DNA from: Yersinia massiliensis CCUG 53443
GTDB taxonomy: Bacteria; Pseudomonadota; Gammaproteobacteria; Enterobacterales; Enterobacteriaceae
Direction: 5' to 3'
Length of the DNA: 64,000 nucleotides
Assembly (NCBI RefSeq): GCF_000312485.1
Contig: NZ_HE997643.1
Location: forward strand, 734,806 to 798,805
Under the pieces are notes generated by a model. It was not told the DNA's origin. It saw nothing but the letters and a program-made list of their open reading frames with translations, and searched no databases. Within the stretch, counting starts at the first letter, position 1. Every line of letters begins with the position of its first letter. Shown piece after piece: positions 19,214 through 32,577 of the stretch. The position numbers and the translations under genes were made by a program.

Positions 19214-19234
19214 TATGGAAACGATGTTTCACTA
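19214..19234 (-). promoter_or_regulatory. KdgR-like operator of the pectate lyase gene
   Basis: The palindrome GAAAC-GAT-GTTTC (19218-19230), flanked as TGGAAACGATGTTTCACTA, matches the KdgR pattern TGAAA-N5-TTTCA. KdgR represses pectin-degradation genes in enterobacteria until 2-keto-3-deoxygluconate appears. It lies 195 nt upstream of the lyase start. Confidence 0.6.
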
Positions 19235-19475
19235 ATATCTTATAACTGAGAGGTTTCTGTAGTGGGGGAAGGGTGAGCCGTTTCGTGATTTCACTTAAGC
19301 AACGTTGGCTTATCTGATTGTCGGCCATAACGTTTCAACGAGATTGACGTAAATAACCCCATAAAAAGGGTTATGGCAGCATTATCTGCTAGTCATGTGG
19401 TGGCTAGTTCGCCCCTTTCACACTGCATAAATCGATTTGTTCCCACGGCGATACGCCGCATTTTTGCAGTTTAAA

Positions 19476-19492
19476 TGCACCTTAATGGCGCA
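19476..19492 (+). promoter_or_regulatory. NtrC-type enhancer site upstream of astC
   Basis: TGCACCTTAATGGCGCA matches the NtrC dyad TGCACC-N4-TGGTGCA with one mismatch. It is about 240 nt upstream of the sigma-54 promoter at 19732, a usual enhancer distance. E. coli ast is NtrC-activated. Confidence 0.7.
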
Positions 19493-19650
19493 CTGGATGC
19501 TCATTTATAGGGCAAGGAAAGCCCTTGTTGTTACTTTTGTGTTGCCAAAATGTGATCTTGCAGAGCAAAAATCAAATTTGGTCGAGAGTGCATATAATTG
19601 CTCGGCAAATCGATGTAAATAGCCGTTCTAGTCAGTAAATTACAGTATGA

Positions 19651-19679
19651 ATGCGTCAAGTTTGCATAATTATGCATTT
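19651..19679 (+). promoter_or_regulatory. ArgR-box-like palindrome upstream of astC
   Basis: The perfect 14-bp palindrome TGCATAATTATGCA (19663-19676) resembles an ARG box (TGAAT-WWWW-ATTCA), and a TGAAT half-site lies just upstream near 19648-19652. ArgR assists activation of ast in E. coli and Salmonella. The site is 55 nt upstream of the -24 element. Confidence 0.5.
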
Positions 19680-19731
19680 TAAATTATTGTTTTAATGGAA
19701 TTTATACATTTTATTCACATATGGGGTGGTG

Positions 19732-19748
19732 TGGCACGAAAGCTGCTG
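19732..19748 (+). promoter_or_regulatory. Sigma-54 promoter of the ast operon
   Basis: TGGCACGAAAGCTGCTG has the -24 GG and -12 GC exactly 10 nt apart, and TGGCACG equals the -24 consensus. Transcription would start near 19758, about 120 nt before astC. The whole 19024-19878 gap is promoter DNA for pel and ast; I see no gene in it. Confidence 0.85.
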
Positions 19749-19767
19749 TACACTTTATATCAGGTGA

Positions 19768-21123
<1,356 letters not shown>

Positions 21124-21153
21124 CATTTACGCAGTACACACAGGACCTTGAAT

Positions 21154-23675
<2,522 letters not shown>

Positions 23676-23708
23676 CAGACAGGCACTGATCCATAAAGGA
23701 AGAAGATA

Positions 23709-25052
23709 ATGGCAGGATATGAAGTTAATTTTGATGGATTGGTTGGGCTGACGCACCACTATGCGGGCTTGTCATTTGGTAATGAGGCATCAACGACCCA
23801 TCAAAACAGTATTTCTAACCCCCGTTTAGCAGCAAAGCAGGGGTTACTAAAGATGAAGGCGTTGGCCGATTTAGGCTACAAACAAGGTATTTTGCCGCCA
23901 CAAGAGCGCCCCTCAATCGGCGCGCTACGCCAACTAGGTTTTAGTGGTTCAGATGAGCAAGTGTTGAGTGAGGTGGCTCGTCAATCCCCGCGCTTGTTGT
24001 CTGCGGTTAGCTCGGCCTCCTCGATGTGGACCGCAAACGCCGCGACGGTTTCGCCTTCCGCTGACAGTCAAGATAGCCGAGTTCATTTTACCGTCGCTAA
24101 TTTGAATAATAAGTTTCATCGGGCGATTGAGGCGGATACCACATCTGCCTTATTAAAGGCGGTTTTTAATAATCATCGTCACTTCGTTCATCATGAGGCT
24201 TTACCTTCTGTCGAGCTGTTTGGCGATGAAGGGGCAGCAAACCACAATCGATTGGGAGGGGATTATGGCAGCCCAGCGGTTCAGGTGTTTGTGTATGGAC
24301 GCAAAGGACTAGAAAATGGCATCAGCCCAAGTCGTTATCCTGCTCGCCAAACACTCGAAGCCAGTCAATCCGTCGCTCGCCTACACCAATTGGCCCCTGA
24401 ACGAACAGTTTTTGTGCAGCAAAATCCTGCGGTTATCGACCAAGGAGTCTTTCACAATGACGTCATCGCGGTCAGTAATCAGAATGTGCTATTCCATCAC
24501 CAGCATGCGTTTGTACCCGATACTCGCGTGATGGATGAGATACGTCGAAAAATGGACGGCATTGAACAGCAACTACTCACGATTGAAGTGCCTGCTGCTG
24601 CGGTATCCGTCGCTGATGCGGTATCAACCTACTTGTTTAACAGCCAGTTACTCAGTAAACCCAACGGTAAAATGCTACTGGTTATCCCGCAGGAGTCGCA
24701 AGACAACCCAACCGTATGGCGCTATTTATCTGAGTTAATCAGTAGTGGTGGCCCAGTTGATGAAATAAAGGTATTTGATTTGCGTGAAAGTATGCGCAAT
24801 GGCGGCGGCCCTGCCTGTTTGCGGTTACGTGTGGCATTAAATGACACTGAGCTACAGGCCGTTAATAGCCGTGTGATGATGACGCCAGCCTTGTTTGTGG
24901 CACTGAATAATTGGGTTGACCAGCATTACCGTGACCATTTGCAATTTAAAGATTTAGCCGACCCGCAGTTACTGCGTGAGGGGCGGCAAGCACTGGATGA
25001 GTTAACACGAATACTCAATCTTGGATCGGTATACCCGTTCCAACGAGATTAA
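23709..25052 (+). CDS. astB: AstB, N-succinylarginine dihydrolase
   Basis: Hydrolyses N2-succinylarginine to succinylornithine, CO2 and two NH3, the nitrogen-releasing second step. The 447-residue protein has the family start [20 protein letters not shown], the catalytic His in V-F-H-N-D-V-I-A-V and the catalytic Cys in [11 protein letters not shown]. It is 33 nt after astD, with AAGGAAG before the start. Confidence 0.96.
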   Translation: MAGYEVNFDGLVGLTHHYAGLSFGNEASTTHQNSISNPRLAAKQGLLKMKALADLGYKQGILPPQERPSIGALRQLGFSGSDEQVLSEVARQSPRLLSAVSSASSMWTANAATVSPSADSQDSRVHFTVANLNNKFHRAIEADTTSALLKAVFNNHRHFVHHEALPSVELFGDEGAANHNRLGGDYGSPAVQVFVYGRKGLENGISPSRYPARQTLEASQSVARLHQLAPERTVFVQQNPAVIDQGVFHNDVIAVSNQNVLFHHQHAFVPDTRVMDEIRRKMDGIEQQLLTIEVPAAAVSVADAVSTYLFNSQLLSKPNGKMLLVIPQESQDNPTVWRYLSELISSGGPVDEIKVFDLRESMRNGGGPACLRLRVALNDTELQAVNSRVMMTPALFVALNNWVDQHYRDHLQFKDLADPQLLREGRQALDELTRILNLGSVYPFQRD

Positions 25053-25087
25053 GCGCAAAGAAAAACAAAGCAAAGGGAAGGCTAATC

Positions 25088-26080
25088 ATGCTCAATTTTT
25101 TGTCGATCACACTCGCTGGCGGCTCACCACAAACTCCCCAAGGCGAAACCAGCAACCTTAAATGGCAATGGCTCGGCGAAGGGATATTGATGCTGACGCC
25201 TCATAATGTGTACACGCAATCGGTAGTGATTTCTGCTGGTATCCACGGGAATGAAACCGCGCCGATCGAGATCGTTAACCAGTTAGTCTCTGATTTACTG
25301 GCAGATAAATTGCCATTGGCCGTGCGTTTGCTCGTCATACTCGGCAATCCGCCTGCGATCAGAGCGGGGAAGCGCTATCTCACGGCGGATATTAACCGCA
25401 TGTTTGGCGGGCGTCATCAAAATGCCTCATCAAGTGATGAAACCCAAAGGGCCGCCTTTCTCGAACAGGTCGTCGTCAATTTTTTTGATGCTGATAACTA
25501 TTCGACGCGGCAGCACTTTGATTTACACACCGCGATTCGAGGTTCCCATCATACTCGTTTTGGTTTGTTACCTTACCAAACAGTCCCCTATTGCGCGGAC
25601 ATGTTCCGCTGGCTGCAAGATATCGAGCTGGATGCGTTGGTCATGCATACTTCAGCGGGAGGAACTTTTGCTCACTTCAGTAGTGAGTTCTGTTCGGCCG
25701 CCAGTTGCACGCTGGAACTGGGGAAGGCACGGCCATTTGGTGAAAATCAACTGGCCCAATTTAAGGGGATTATTGCGGGATTAGAAGCGTTAGTGAGCCG
25801 TAGGCAACTGCCTGCGCGGGCCACAGGAAAGATACTCATGTATCGGGTCGTTAAATCGCTGCTTAAACAGCACTCAGACTTTAAACTTTTGGTGGCAGAT
25901 GACACGCTGAACTTTACGCCTTTCAAGCGAGGAACGTTGCTGAGTGAGCAACCTAACGACAGCTATCATGTTCAACATGAAATGGAATGGATTTTATTTC
26001 CCAATCCACAAGTTGCGATGGGGCTACGTGCAGGGATCATGTTGGTGCAAATGAATGAAACTGAGTTACCAATAGCATAA
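25088..26080 (+). CDS. astE: AstE, N-succinylglutamate desuccinylase
   Basis: Zinc hydrolase that splits N-succinylglutamate into glutamate and succinate, the last ast step. The 330-residue protein shows the zinc site G-I-H-G-N-E-T (His, Glu) and D-L-H-T-A-I-R (second His) of the aspartoacylase/AstE family, plus the late T-L-E-L-G catalytic region. It is 35 nt after astB and ends the operon; a strong terminator follows. Confidence 0.95.
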   Translation: MLNFLSITLAGGSPQTPQGETSNLKWQWLGEGILMLTPHNVYTQSVVISAGIHGNETAPIEIVNQLVSDLLADKLPLAVRLLVILGNPPAIRAGKRYLTADINRMFGGRHQNASSSDETQRAAFLEQVVVNFFDADNYSTRQHFDLHTAIRGSHHTRFGLLPYQTVPYCADMFRWLQDIELDALVMHTSAGGTFAHFSSEFCSAASCTLELGKARPFGENQLAQFKGIIAGLEALVSRRQLPARATGKILMYRVVKSLLKQHSDFKLLVADDTLNFTPFKRGTLLSEQPNDSYHVQHEMEWILFPNPQVAMGLRAGIMLVQMNETELPIA

Positions 26081-26188
26081 GTCAGGGGGAATGACGGCCT
26101 TCAAGATGGATAATGAAGTGGGGTAATATCACTATCGGAAGTATTCCTTAAGTTAAATTTAAAGCAATATATCTTCTTATTCATTTAG

Positions 26189-26224
26189 AAAATGAGCTAA
26201 AAAAGATAATAGCTCATTTTTTGT
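26189..26224 (+). terminator. Terminator of the astCADBE operon
   Basis: AAAATGAGCTA (26189-26199) pairs with TAGCTCATTTT (26210-26220) across a 10-nt loop and is followed by more T. Classic intrinsic terminator, 108 nt after astE. Confidence 0.85.
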
Positions 26225-26794
26225 TCTTAAAACTAAAAAATTATCTAACTGTATTTTATCCTCCTCGCCTATCAGTAATGTATTAACTCACCATTTAATA
26301 ATTCATCACACTAATCTTTTAGTTAATCTCGTTATTTCACTCAATCTTTCTGCACCAATAATGACAATTAAAAACCTATTTCCTGTATCTTAAATAGCCA
26401 TTAAATTGCATTGAATATATAAAAAAGTGCATTGGAAGTGTGATATTCACTCCATTTTACAAAACTTATTGTGAATTAGAACAAAAAAGAAACAAATAGA
26501 AATGACTTTGCACCCAAATGGTGCTAATGCACTGTTTTGGTTATATGTAATTACTTAAAATCACTGTTAATCAACAAGTTATGGATAGTTGCTGTAAACA
26601 CATTTGGTTACAATTGATTACCTGTTTATACGTATATATCTTCAAATTTACCATTTTAACTTTTTGTGCTTAGTGATAATGTCTATTCGCTTTACAAGAC
26701 AGGTCACTATAAAAAATTAAAAATTAACTTTTATGAGGCTAAACCTAAATTTAGCCCAGCGGGTTAATATTATTAAAATTTAAAGGAAAAGATA
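26225..26794 (+). other. AT-rich upstream region of the porin gene
   Basis: About 570 bp of strongly AT-rich DNA with no supported gene. It holds a 23-nt motif (26475-26497) that recurs with one change upstream of phoH. ACATTTGGTTACAATT (26600-26615) resembles OmpR sites of ompF/ompC, matching the remembered F1 box at about 13 of 17 positions. The long AT-rich leader is typical of OmpF/OmpC-type porin genes. Confidence 0.45.
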
Positions 26795-27877
26795 ATGATG
26801 AAGCGCAGTGTGCTGGCCTTAGCGGTCACTTTGAGTATGGTTCCTACTCTGTCAAACGCAGCAGAGATTTATAATAAAGATGGCAATAAATTGGACCTTT
26901 ATGGTCGTGTAGCCGCTAAATACCTTTTCTCAAATCATGATAATCACGACGATACTTATGTTCGTTTTGGTTTTAAAGGCGAAACACAGATTAATAGCCA
27001 ATTGACCGGTTTTGGTCAGTGGGAATATAACGTCGCAGCAAAAAATGCAGAATCTCAAGGCGATAAAGGGAATAAAACCCGTCTCGGTTTTGCAGGTTTG
27101 AAATTTGCTGAATTCGGTTCTTTCGATTACGGCCGTAACTACGGTGTCGTTTATGATGCACTGGCTTACACTGACATGCTGCCAGAGTTTGGTGGTGATT
27201 CAATTGCATACACCGATAACTACATGACCGGCCGTTCAACCGGTCTGGCGACTTACCGTAACTCAGATTTCTTCGGTCTGGTCAAAGGTCTGAACATTGC
27301 AGCACAGTACCAAGGCCGCAATGATGATGGCGACACCACCAAGAACGAACGCGCTATCCAGAAAGCGAACGGTGACGGTTTTGGTTTGTCTGTTGATTAC
27401 CAAGACATCGAAGGCAGTGGTGTTGGTTTTGCCGCCGCATTCTCTTCTTCAAACCGTACTCTGGGCCAGAAAAACCTGGCAAACAGCGCTACTGGTGACA
27501 AAGCTCAGGCTTGGGCGACCGCGCTGAAATATGATGCGAACCAAGTTTACATTGCCGCTATGTACGGCGAAACGCTGAACATGACACCATATAAAGCTCT
27601 GATTGCGAACAAAACTCAGAACGTAGAATTGGTTGCTCAGTATCAGTTCGAAAATGGTATTCGCCCATCAATCGCCTATGTTCAGTCTAAAGGTAAAGAC
27701 CTGTCTGCTGTTGGCGATGCTGACTTGCTGAAATATGCTGAAATCGGTGTGACTTACTACATCAACAAAAACATGTTCACCTATGTTGACTACCAGATTA
27801 ACTTGCTGGATGAAAACAACCCGCTGGGTCTGGGGACTGATGACATTGTTGCGGTTAACTTGACTTACCGTTTCTAA
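26795..27877 (+). CDS. General trimeric outer-membrane porin (OmpF/OmpC/OmpN family)
   Basis: Forms a 16-stranded trimeric channel for small solutes. The 360-residue protein starts [11 protein letters not shown] with a signal peptide cut after S-N-A. Mature residues begin [16 protein letters not shown], the porin hallmark. The constriction-loop motif P-E-F-G-G-D is present, and the end is N-L-T-Y-R-F. Two adjacent ATGs (26795, 26798) are equally possible starts; the signal is the same. Which of OmpF, OmpC or OmpN it is cannot be told by eye. Expression is probably OmpR-dependent. Confidence 0.93.
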   Translation: MMKRSVLALAVTLSMVPTLSNAAEIYNKDGNKLDLYGRVAAKYLFSNHDNHDDTYVRFGFKGETQINSQLTGFGQWEYNVAAKNAESQGDKGNKTRLGFAGLKFAEFGSFDYGRNYGVVYDALAYTDMLPEFGGDSIAYTDNYMTGRSTGLATYRNSDFFGLVKGLNIAAQYQGRNDDGDTTKNERAIQKANGDGFGLSVDYQDIEGSGVGFAAAFSSSNRTLGQKNLANSATGDKAQAWATALKYDANQVYIAAMYGETLNMTPYKALIANKTQNVELVAQYQFENGIRPSIAYVQSKGKDLSAVGDADLLKYAEIGVTYYINKNMFTYVDYQINLLDENNPLGLGTDDIVAVNLTYRF

Positions 27878-27929
27878 GTTAATTTAAGCAGTGATTATTA
27901 CCCTTTTCTGTGTCGGAAATTGGTGAATA

Positions 27930-27957
27930 AAAAAGGCGGGAATAATCCCGCCTTTTT
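27930..27957 (+). terminator. Terminator of the porin gene
   Basis: A-rich then GGCGGG (27935-27940) pairs with CCCGCC (27947-27952) and the flanking A5/T5 extend it to an 11-bp stem with a 6-nt loop. Strong intrinsic terminator. Confidence 0.9.
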
Positions 27958-28058
27958 GTCTTTAATCTCCCCCGATGTGTAGGCAGATTATTGATGAACT
28001 CTCGGTGCTGCAAGTGTTTATGGTGCTGTGCTATGTGTGTTTATGATGCTGCTCGTGT

Positions 28059-28112
28059 TTTTAATGGCGATAGTACTTTTAATGCCGATCGCGCTTTTAA
28101 TGCTGATAGTGC
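28059..28112. repeat. 18-bp tandem repeat, 3 units, running into the 3' end of hutG
   Basis: Three units TTTTAATGGCGATAGTAC, TTTTAATGCCGATCGCGC and TTTTAATGCTGATAGTGC lie head to tail (28059-28076, 28077-28094, 28095-28112). The last contains the hutG stop and final codons. More degenerate copies may reach back to about 28013. The unit is six codons, so each copy repeats an in-frame stop on the hutG strand. Confidence 0.75.
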
Positions 28113-28906
28113 TGTTCGCCCCATACCAACATGGTCTTAATCAACTGTTTTAAGAGTTGCTGCAAATGTGCTGCGCGCTCAGGTAGATAGTGATAAGGCT
28201 CAGTTTCAGACATATAGTTGAGCTGCGCTAACTCTAACTGCACTGCGTGTTGATTATTCTCAGGTGAGCCATATGCACGAGTGATATGCCCTCCCTTAAA
28301 ACGGCCATTCAATACATGGCTGAATAGGGATTGATGCTCGCAGCAATCGATCAATTGTTGACTCAATAATGGCGCGCAACTGGCCCCACTGTTAGTGCCA
28401 AAGTTTAAATCAGGCAACTGGCCCTCAAACAATCTAGGAATGACCGATGCAATTGAGTGGGCATCTAACAACAACACATAACCAAACTGCTTTTTAAGAC
28501 GATCTAACTCTGCCTGTAGTTGATGATGATAGGGACGCCAGATGTGCTGCAAATAGGATTGACGTTCCTGCGATGAGGGCGTTTTACCTGCCATAAAACA
28601 AGGGCGGCCATCAAACAGTGTGTCAGGGAATAAACCGGTCGTCGCCGTCGTATACAGTGGCTGATCATCTTCCGGTCGATTCAAATCAACCACCAAGCGA
28701 GAGTAGTTGCCGATCACAATGCTGGCACCCATGTTTTGGGCAAAATCATAGAGCCGAGGAATGTGCCAATCGGTATCTGAAAGAGGGCGAGCAGCATCGG
28801 ATAGCCCCGCTTCAACGGCAGGTGTTAGCCGCGTGCCTGCATGAGGGATGCTGATTAATAATGGCAATTCACCTGCATGGAAACTCAATGGGTCTGTGAT
28901 GTTCAT
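28097..28906 (-). CDS. hutG: HutG, N-formylglutamate deformylase
   Basis: Hydrolyses N-formyl-L-glutamate to glutamate and formate, the last step of the five-step histidine route. The 269-residue protein has [10 protein letters not shown] near the start, V-V-D-L-N-R-P-E-D and L-L-L-D-A-H-S-I-A, all typical of the FGase family. The start overlaps the hutI stop by 4 nt, so hutI-hutG are coupled. The last codons lie in an 18-bp tandem repeat. Confidence 0.93.
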   Translation of the reverse strand: MNITDPLSFHAGELPLLISIPHAGTRLTPAVEAGLSDAARPLSDTDWHIPRLYDFAQNMGASIVIGNYSRLVVDLNRPEDDQPLYTTATTGLFPDTLFDGRPCFMAGKTPSSQERQSYLQHIWRPYHHQLQAELDRLKKQFGYVLLLDAHSIASVIPRLFEGQLPDLNFGTNSGASCAPLLSQQLIDCCEHQSLFSHVLNGRFKGGHITRAYGSPENNQHAVQLELAQLNYMSETEPYHYLPERAAHLQQLLKQLIKTMLVWGEQHYQH

Positions 28907-30120
28907 GATCGGATTTCTCCTTGGAAAACGACGCTTGCAGGTAACTGACCCCCTAGCCAGTAAGCCAATTCAGCAGGGCGGGATAACGGCCAGTGAACCC
29001 AGTTTGCTAATTTACCGGTTTCCAACGTGCCTTGAGTTTCATGTAAGCCAAGTGCTTGAGCGGCATGGCAAGTCACACCCGCCAATGCTTCTTCCGGTGT
29101 CATGCGGAATAATGTACAAGCCATGTTTAGCATTAAACGTAAAGAGAGCGCTGGGGATGTGCCAGGGTTGGCATCGCTGGCTAAGGCCATAGGCACCTTA
29201 TATTGGCGGAATAATTCGATGGGAGGACATTGTGTTTCACGCAAAAGGTAATAGGCACCAGGCAACATGACGGCAACAGTACCGGCTTTCCCCATTGCTT
29301 CAACGTCTGACTCCGTTGCATATTCGAGATGGTCGGCAGACAAAGCATGATAGTTGGCAGCAAGAGTGCTGCCATGCAGTGATGACAGTTGCTCTGCATG
29401 AAGTTTGACCGGCAAACCGACTCGCTGCGCGGCTAAAAATACACGTTCGACTTGCGCGGGGGAAAATGCCAAGTGTTCGCAAAAAGCATCGATTGCATCA
29501 GCAAGTCCTTCCGCGGCGACTTGCGGAATGATGGTATGACAAACGAAATCGATGTAGTCATCGGCGCGGCCGGCAAATTCTGGTGGCAAAGCATGGGCAG
29601 CCAGACAGGTTGTTTTCACCGTCAGAGGCAGTAACTCCCCCAATTTACGCGCGACCCGCAGCATTTTCATTTCACTTTCAAGGTCAAGACCGTAACCCGA
29701 TTTAATCTCAATACACGTCACCCCTTCGGCAAGCAGGGGCTTTAGGCGAAATAACGCTTGTTCTAATAGAAGCTGTTCACTGGTGCTCCGTGTGGCATTA
29801 ACTGTTGAGATGATACCGCCACCCTTAGCAGCAATTTCGGCATAGCTAACACCGTTAAGGCGTTGCTCAAATTCAGCACTACGATCGCCGCCAAACACCA
29901 AATGAGTATGGCAATCAATGAATCCGGGAGTGATCAAGCCGCCTTGATAGACAACCTCGCGAGTGGCATTGATAGCCGGCAATTCGCGATAAGGCCCAAT
30001 CCAAACGATTTTGCCCCCCGTCACTGCCATCGCACCTTGCTGAATCAGATGATATTTCCCTTCACGCATGGTCACGATGTCGGCACCGTACCACAGGCTA
30101 TCACAGTGAATTTCTGACAC
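28903..30120 (-). CDS. hutI: HutI, imidazolonepropionase
   Basis: Zinc amidohydrolase that opens 4-imidazolone-5-propionate to N-formiminoglutamate, the third step of histidine degradation. I prefer the GTG at 30120 ([10 protein letters not shown], 405 aa), with GGGGAG 7 nt upstream; the open frame extends to 30165 but that stretch overlaps the HutC operator. Amidohydrolase motifs: [21 protein letters not shown] and the C-terminal D-A-N-P-G-T. It is coupled to hutG by a 4-nt overlap. Confidence 0.93.
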   Translation of the reverse strand: MSEIHCDSLWYGADIVTMREGKYHLIQQGAMAVTGGKIVWIGPYRELPAINATREVVYQGGLITPGFIDCHTHLVFGGDRSAEFEQRLNGVSYAEIAAKGGGIISTVNATRSTSEQLLLEQALFRLKPLLAEGVTCIEIKSGYGLDLESEMKMLRVARKLGELLPLTVKTTCLAAHALPPEFAGRADDYIDFVCHTIIPQVAAEGLADAIDAFCEHLAFSPAQVERVFLAAQRVGLPVKLHAEQLSSLHGSTLAANYHALSADHLEYATESDVEAMGKAGTVAVMLPGAYYLLRETQCPPIELFRQYKVPMALASDANPGTSPALSLRLMLNMACTLFRMTPEEALAGVTCHAAQALGLHETQGTLETGKLANWVHWPLSRPAELAYWLGGQLPASVVFQGEIRS

Positions 30121-30153
30121 GATCTCACTCCCCAATACGTCTACGAATTTAAG

Positions 30154-30165
30154 TTGTATATACAA
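30154..30165. promoter_or_regulatory. HutC-type operator upstream of hutI
   Basis: TTGTATATACAA is a perfect 12-bp palindrome containing GT-N-TA-N-AC, the operator core described for the HutC subfamily of GntR regulators. It lies 34 nt upstream of the hutI GTG. Confidence 0.7.
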
Positions 30166-30260
30166 TCATGGACAACCTAGCGTATAAATTCACTATCAGC
30201 AAGATAGGGAATTCAACAATTGCGTAACACTTCGCAGTTCTCGCAGAGAAAAAAAATTGA

Positions 30261-31028
30261 TCAGGACGTCACCGTACCTTGTGGGGTAAAACGACCATAG
30301 AGTTGATAACGAGAACCTGGATAGAGCAATTGGGCGGAAGTCACGATGGCTTTCCCGTACCAAGTTCGGCGTCGAATCAACAGGCAGGGTTCATGTTCAT
30401 CCAGTTGCAAGAGTTGTCGTTCGATTGAGCTGGGGATCACTGCTTCAACAATATGTTCACCTTCGGTGAGTGGGGCCACTTGGGTGAGGTAGCTGTAAGG
30501 CGTGATCACATTGAAATCCTGCTTCATATAGTCAGGCGCAGTGTTGGGATTGACACAACGGTTTTCAACCTGAATAGGAATGTCATTCTCATAATGAACA
30601 ATTTGCGAGTAGAACAGTTGCTGATTAGGCTGCATACCTAAACTCGTGGCTTCTTCAGGGGTAGCAGGGCGAGTTTCGAGTTGCAATATTTTACTGCTGT
30701 GGCGGTGGCCACGAGCCGTAATTTCATCGGCAATATTATGGACTGCGAGCAAAGCACTGTGTGCCTTTGCTTCAGCGACAAAGGTGCCGACACCTTGCAT
30801 GCGGATGAGAAAGCCCTCGCTGGTGAGTTCACGAAGCGCTCGGTTAATGGTCATGCGACTGACGCCTAACTCATTAACAAGTTCGCTTTCTGAGGGAATA
30901 CGCTGGTGGGGTTGCCAGACACCGGTTCTGATTTGATGAATGATCGCCAATTTCACCCGTTGATAAATTGGCGCAGGCGTATCGTCCATTGCGGCACTGA
31001 GTTGTAAGACTGTTTGTTGTTCCGCCAC
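30261..31028 (-). CDS. hutC: HutC, GntR-type repressor of histidine utilisation
   Basis: Repressor of the hut genes, relieved by urocanate. The 255-residue protein has an N-terminal winged helix (I-P-S-E-S-E-L-V-N-E-L-G-V-S-R-M-T-I-N-R-A-L near residue 42) and a UTRA effector domain ending R-Y-Q-L-Y-G-R-F-T-P. It lies between hutIG and the divergent hutFD, flanked by two matching operators. HutC in the same place is known in other gammaproteobacteria. Confidence 0.93.
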   Translation of the reverse strand: MAEQQTVLQLSAAMDDTPAPIYQRVKLAIIHQIRTGVWQPHQRIPSESELVNELGVSRMTINRALRELTSEGFLIRMQGVGTFVAEAKAHSALLAVHNIADEITARGHRHSSKILQLETRPATPEEATSLGMQPNQQLFYSQIVHYENDIPIQVENRCVNPNTAPDYMKQDFNVITPYSYLTQVAPLTEGEHIVEAVIPSSIERQLLQLDEHEPCLLIRRRTWYGKAIVTSAQLLYPGSRYQLYGRFTPQGTVTS

Positions 31029-31091
31029 GGCGCTGACCTCGTTGAATATAAAAGTTGTATGCTAAGTCTAAGGTTGAATTTAGCGTATGTA

Positions 31092-31105
31092 TATGTATAG
31101 ACAAG
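31092..31105. promoter_or_regulatory. HutC-type operator between hutC and hutF
   Basis: TATGTATAGACAAG, read on the minus strand CTTGTCTATACATA, holds GT-N-TA-N-AC and agrees with the hutI operator core at most positions. It sits in the 148-bp divergent promoter region of hutC and hutF, 72 nt upstream of hutF. Confidence 0.55.
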
Positions 31106-31176
31106 TAGATGTTTTAATTAATTGACGTCGCTGTTGCTAGCGCGTTTGACTCTGAACAAAATATTGGGATATCGCT

Positions 31177-32577
31177 ATGCCAGTTTATTTTACCAAACGT
31201 GCTTTTTTATCCGATGGATGGGCAACAGATGTGCAGATTACTGTCGATGAACAGGGCATTATTCAGCGCATTATTACTGGTAGTCGTGGGAATGAAAGCA
31301 GTAAGAATGATAGCAGTGAGGCTGGTTGCCACATTTTATCAGGGCCCATCGTGCCAGGCATGCCAAACCTTCACTCACATGCATTCCAGCGCATGATGTC
31401 AGGGCTGGCTGAGATCGCCGGTCATCCGCAAGACAGCTTCTGGACTTGGCGGGATCTAATGTACCGTTTGGTGCAACAATTAACCCCAGAGCATATCGGT
31501 GTGATTGCGCGTCAGTTATATATTGAAATGCTAAAAGGTGGCTATACCCAAGTCGCGGAATTCCATTATTTACATCATGATACTGACGGTAAACCGTACA
31601 GTGATCGAGGCGAAATGACGGCGCAGTTAAGCCAAGCCGCGCAAGATGCCGGAATCGGAATGACGCTGTTACCGGTTTTGTACAGCTATGCCGGTTTTGG
31701 TGCCCAACCCGCTCAACCAGGTCAGCGCCGGTTTATTCAAGATACCGAGAGCTACCTCAAACAGCAGCAGGTCATCAGCAAACAACTGGCTAACCAGCCC
31801 CTACAAAATCAAGGCTTGTGCTTCCATTCGCTGCGTGCAGTGGAATTAAGTCAAATGCAGGCGGTGCTCGATGCTTCTGATAAGCAACTGCCGGTACATA
31901 TTCATATCGCAGAGCAGCAAAAAGAAGTTAATGATTGTTTAGCGTGGAGTGGGCAACGGCCGGTGGCATGGCTGTATGATCATGTGCCGGTTGATAGCCG
32001 TTGGTGCTTGGTTCATGCCACACATCTCGATGAGTCAGAACTGGTACGCTTGGCAAATAGTCAAGCAGTGGCGGGATTGTGTCCTACCACGGAAGCGAAT
32101 CTGGGCGATGGAATATTCCCCGGCGTAGATTATTTACAGCACAAAGGGCACTGGGGCATCGGCTCCGACAGCCATGTCTCATTGGATGTTGTAGAGGAAC
32201 TCCGTTGGTTGGAATATGGTCAGCGCTTGCGTGACCAACGGCGTAACCGCCTAACAAATGAACAATATCCCGCAGTGGCTGATTTACTTTATAGCCAAGC
32301 GCTTGCGGGGGGACGGCAGGCTTGCGCCAGCAAAATTAGTCAGTTAGCTGAAGGTTATCGTGCTGATTGGTTAGTTTTGGATGGCGATGACCCCTATATC
32401 GCAGGTACAGAATCTGCTTCATTGTTGAATCGGTGGTTATTTGCGGGGGGCAAATCGCAAATTCGAGATGTTTATGTGGCAGGTAAAGCGGTAATCGTGG
32501 ATAGATATCATCCATTACAACAGCAAACTGCACAGGCTTTTCTGGCTGTATTGAAAACCTGTCAACAGGAGGTCTGA
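31177..32577 (+). CDS. hutF: HutF, formimidoylglutamate deiminase
   Basis: Deaminates N-formimino-L-glutamate to N-formylglutamate and ammonia, the fourth step of the five-step histidine pathway. The 466-residue amidohydrolase has P-G-M-P-N-L-H-S-H-A-F-Q-R-M (metal His pair), H-I-H-I-A-E-Q (third His), L-V-H-A-T-H-L and G-S-D-S-H-V-S (catalytic Asp), all diagnostic for HutF. It is divergent from hutC and translationally coupled to hutD (TGA and ATG share one base). Confidence 0.94.
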   Translation: MPVYFTKRAFLSDGWATDVQITVDEQGIIQRIITGSRGNESSKNDSSEAGCHILSGPIVPGMPNLHSHAFQRMMSGLAEIAGHPQDSFWTWRDLMYRLVQQLTPEHIGVIARQLYIEMLKGGYTQVAEFHYLHHDTDGKPYSDRGEMTAQLSQAAQDAGIGMTLLPVLYSYAGFGAQPAQPGQRRFIQDTESYLKQQQVISKQLANQPLQNQGLCFHSLRAVELSQMQAVLDASDKQLPVHIHIAEQQKEVNDCLAWSGQRPVAWLYDHVPVDSRWCLVHATHLDESELVRLANSQAVAGLCPTTEANLGDGIFPGVDYLQHKGHWGIGSDSHVSLDVVEELRWLEYGQRLRDQRRNRLTNEQYPAVADLLYSQALAGGRQACASKISQLAEGYRADWLVLDGDDPYIAGTESASLLNRWLFAGGKSQIRDVYVAGKAVIVDRYHPLQQQTAQAFLAVLKTCQQEV

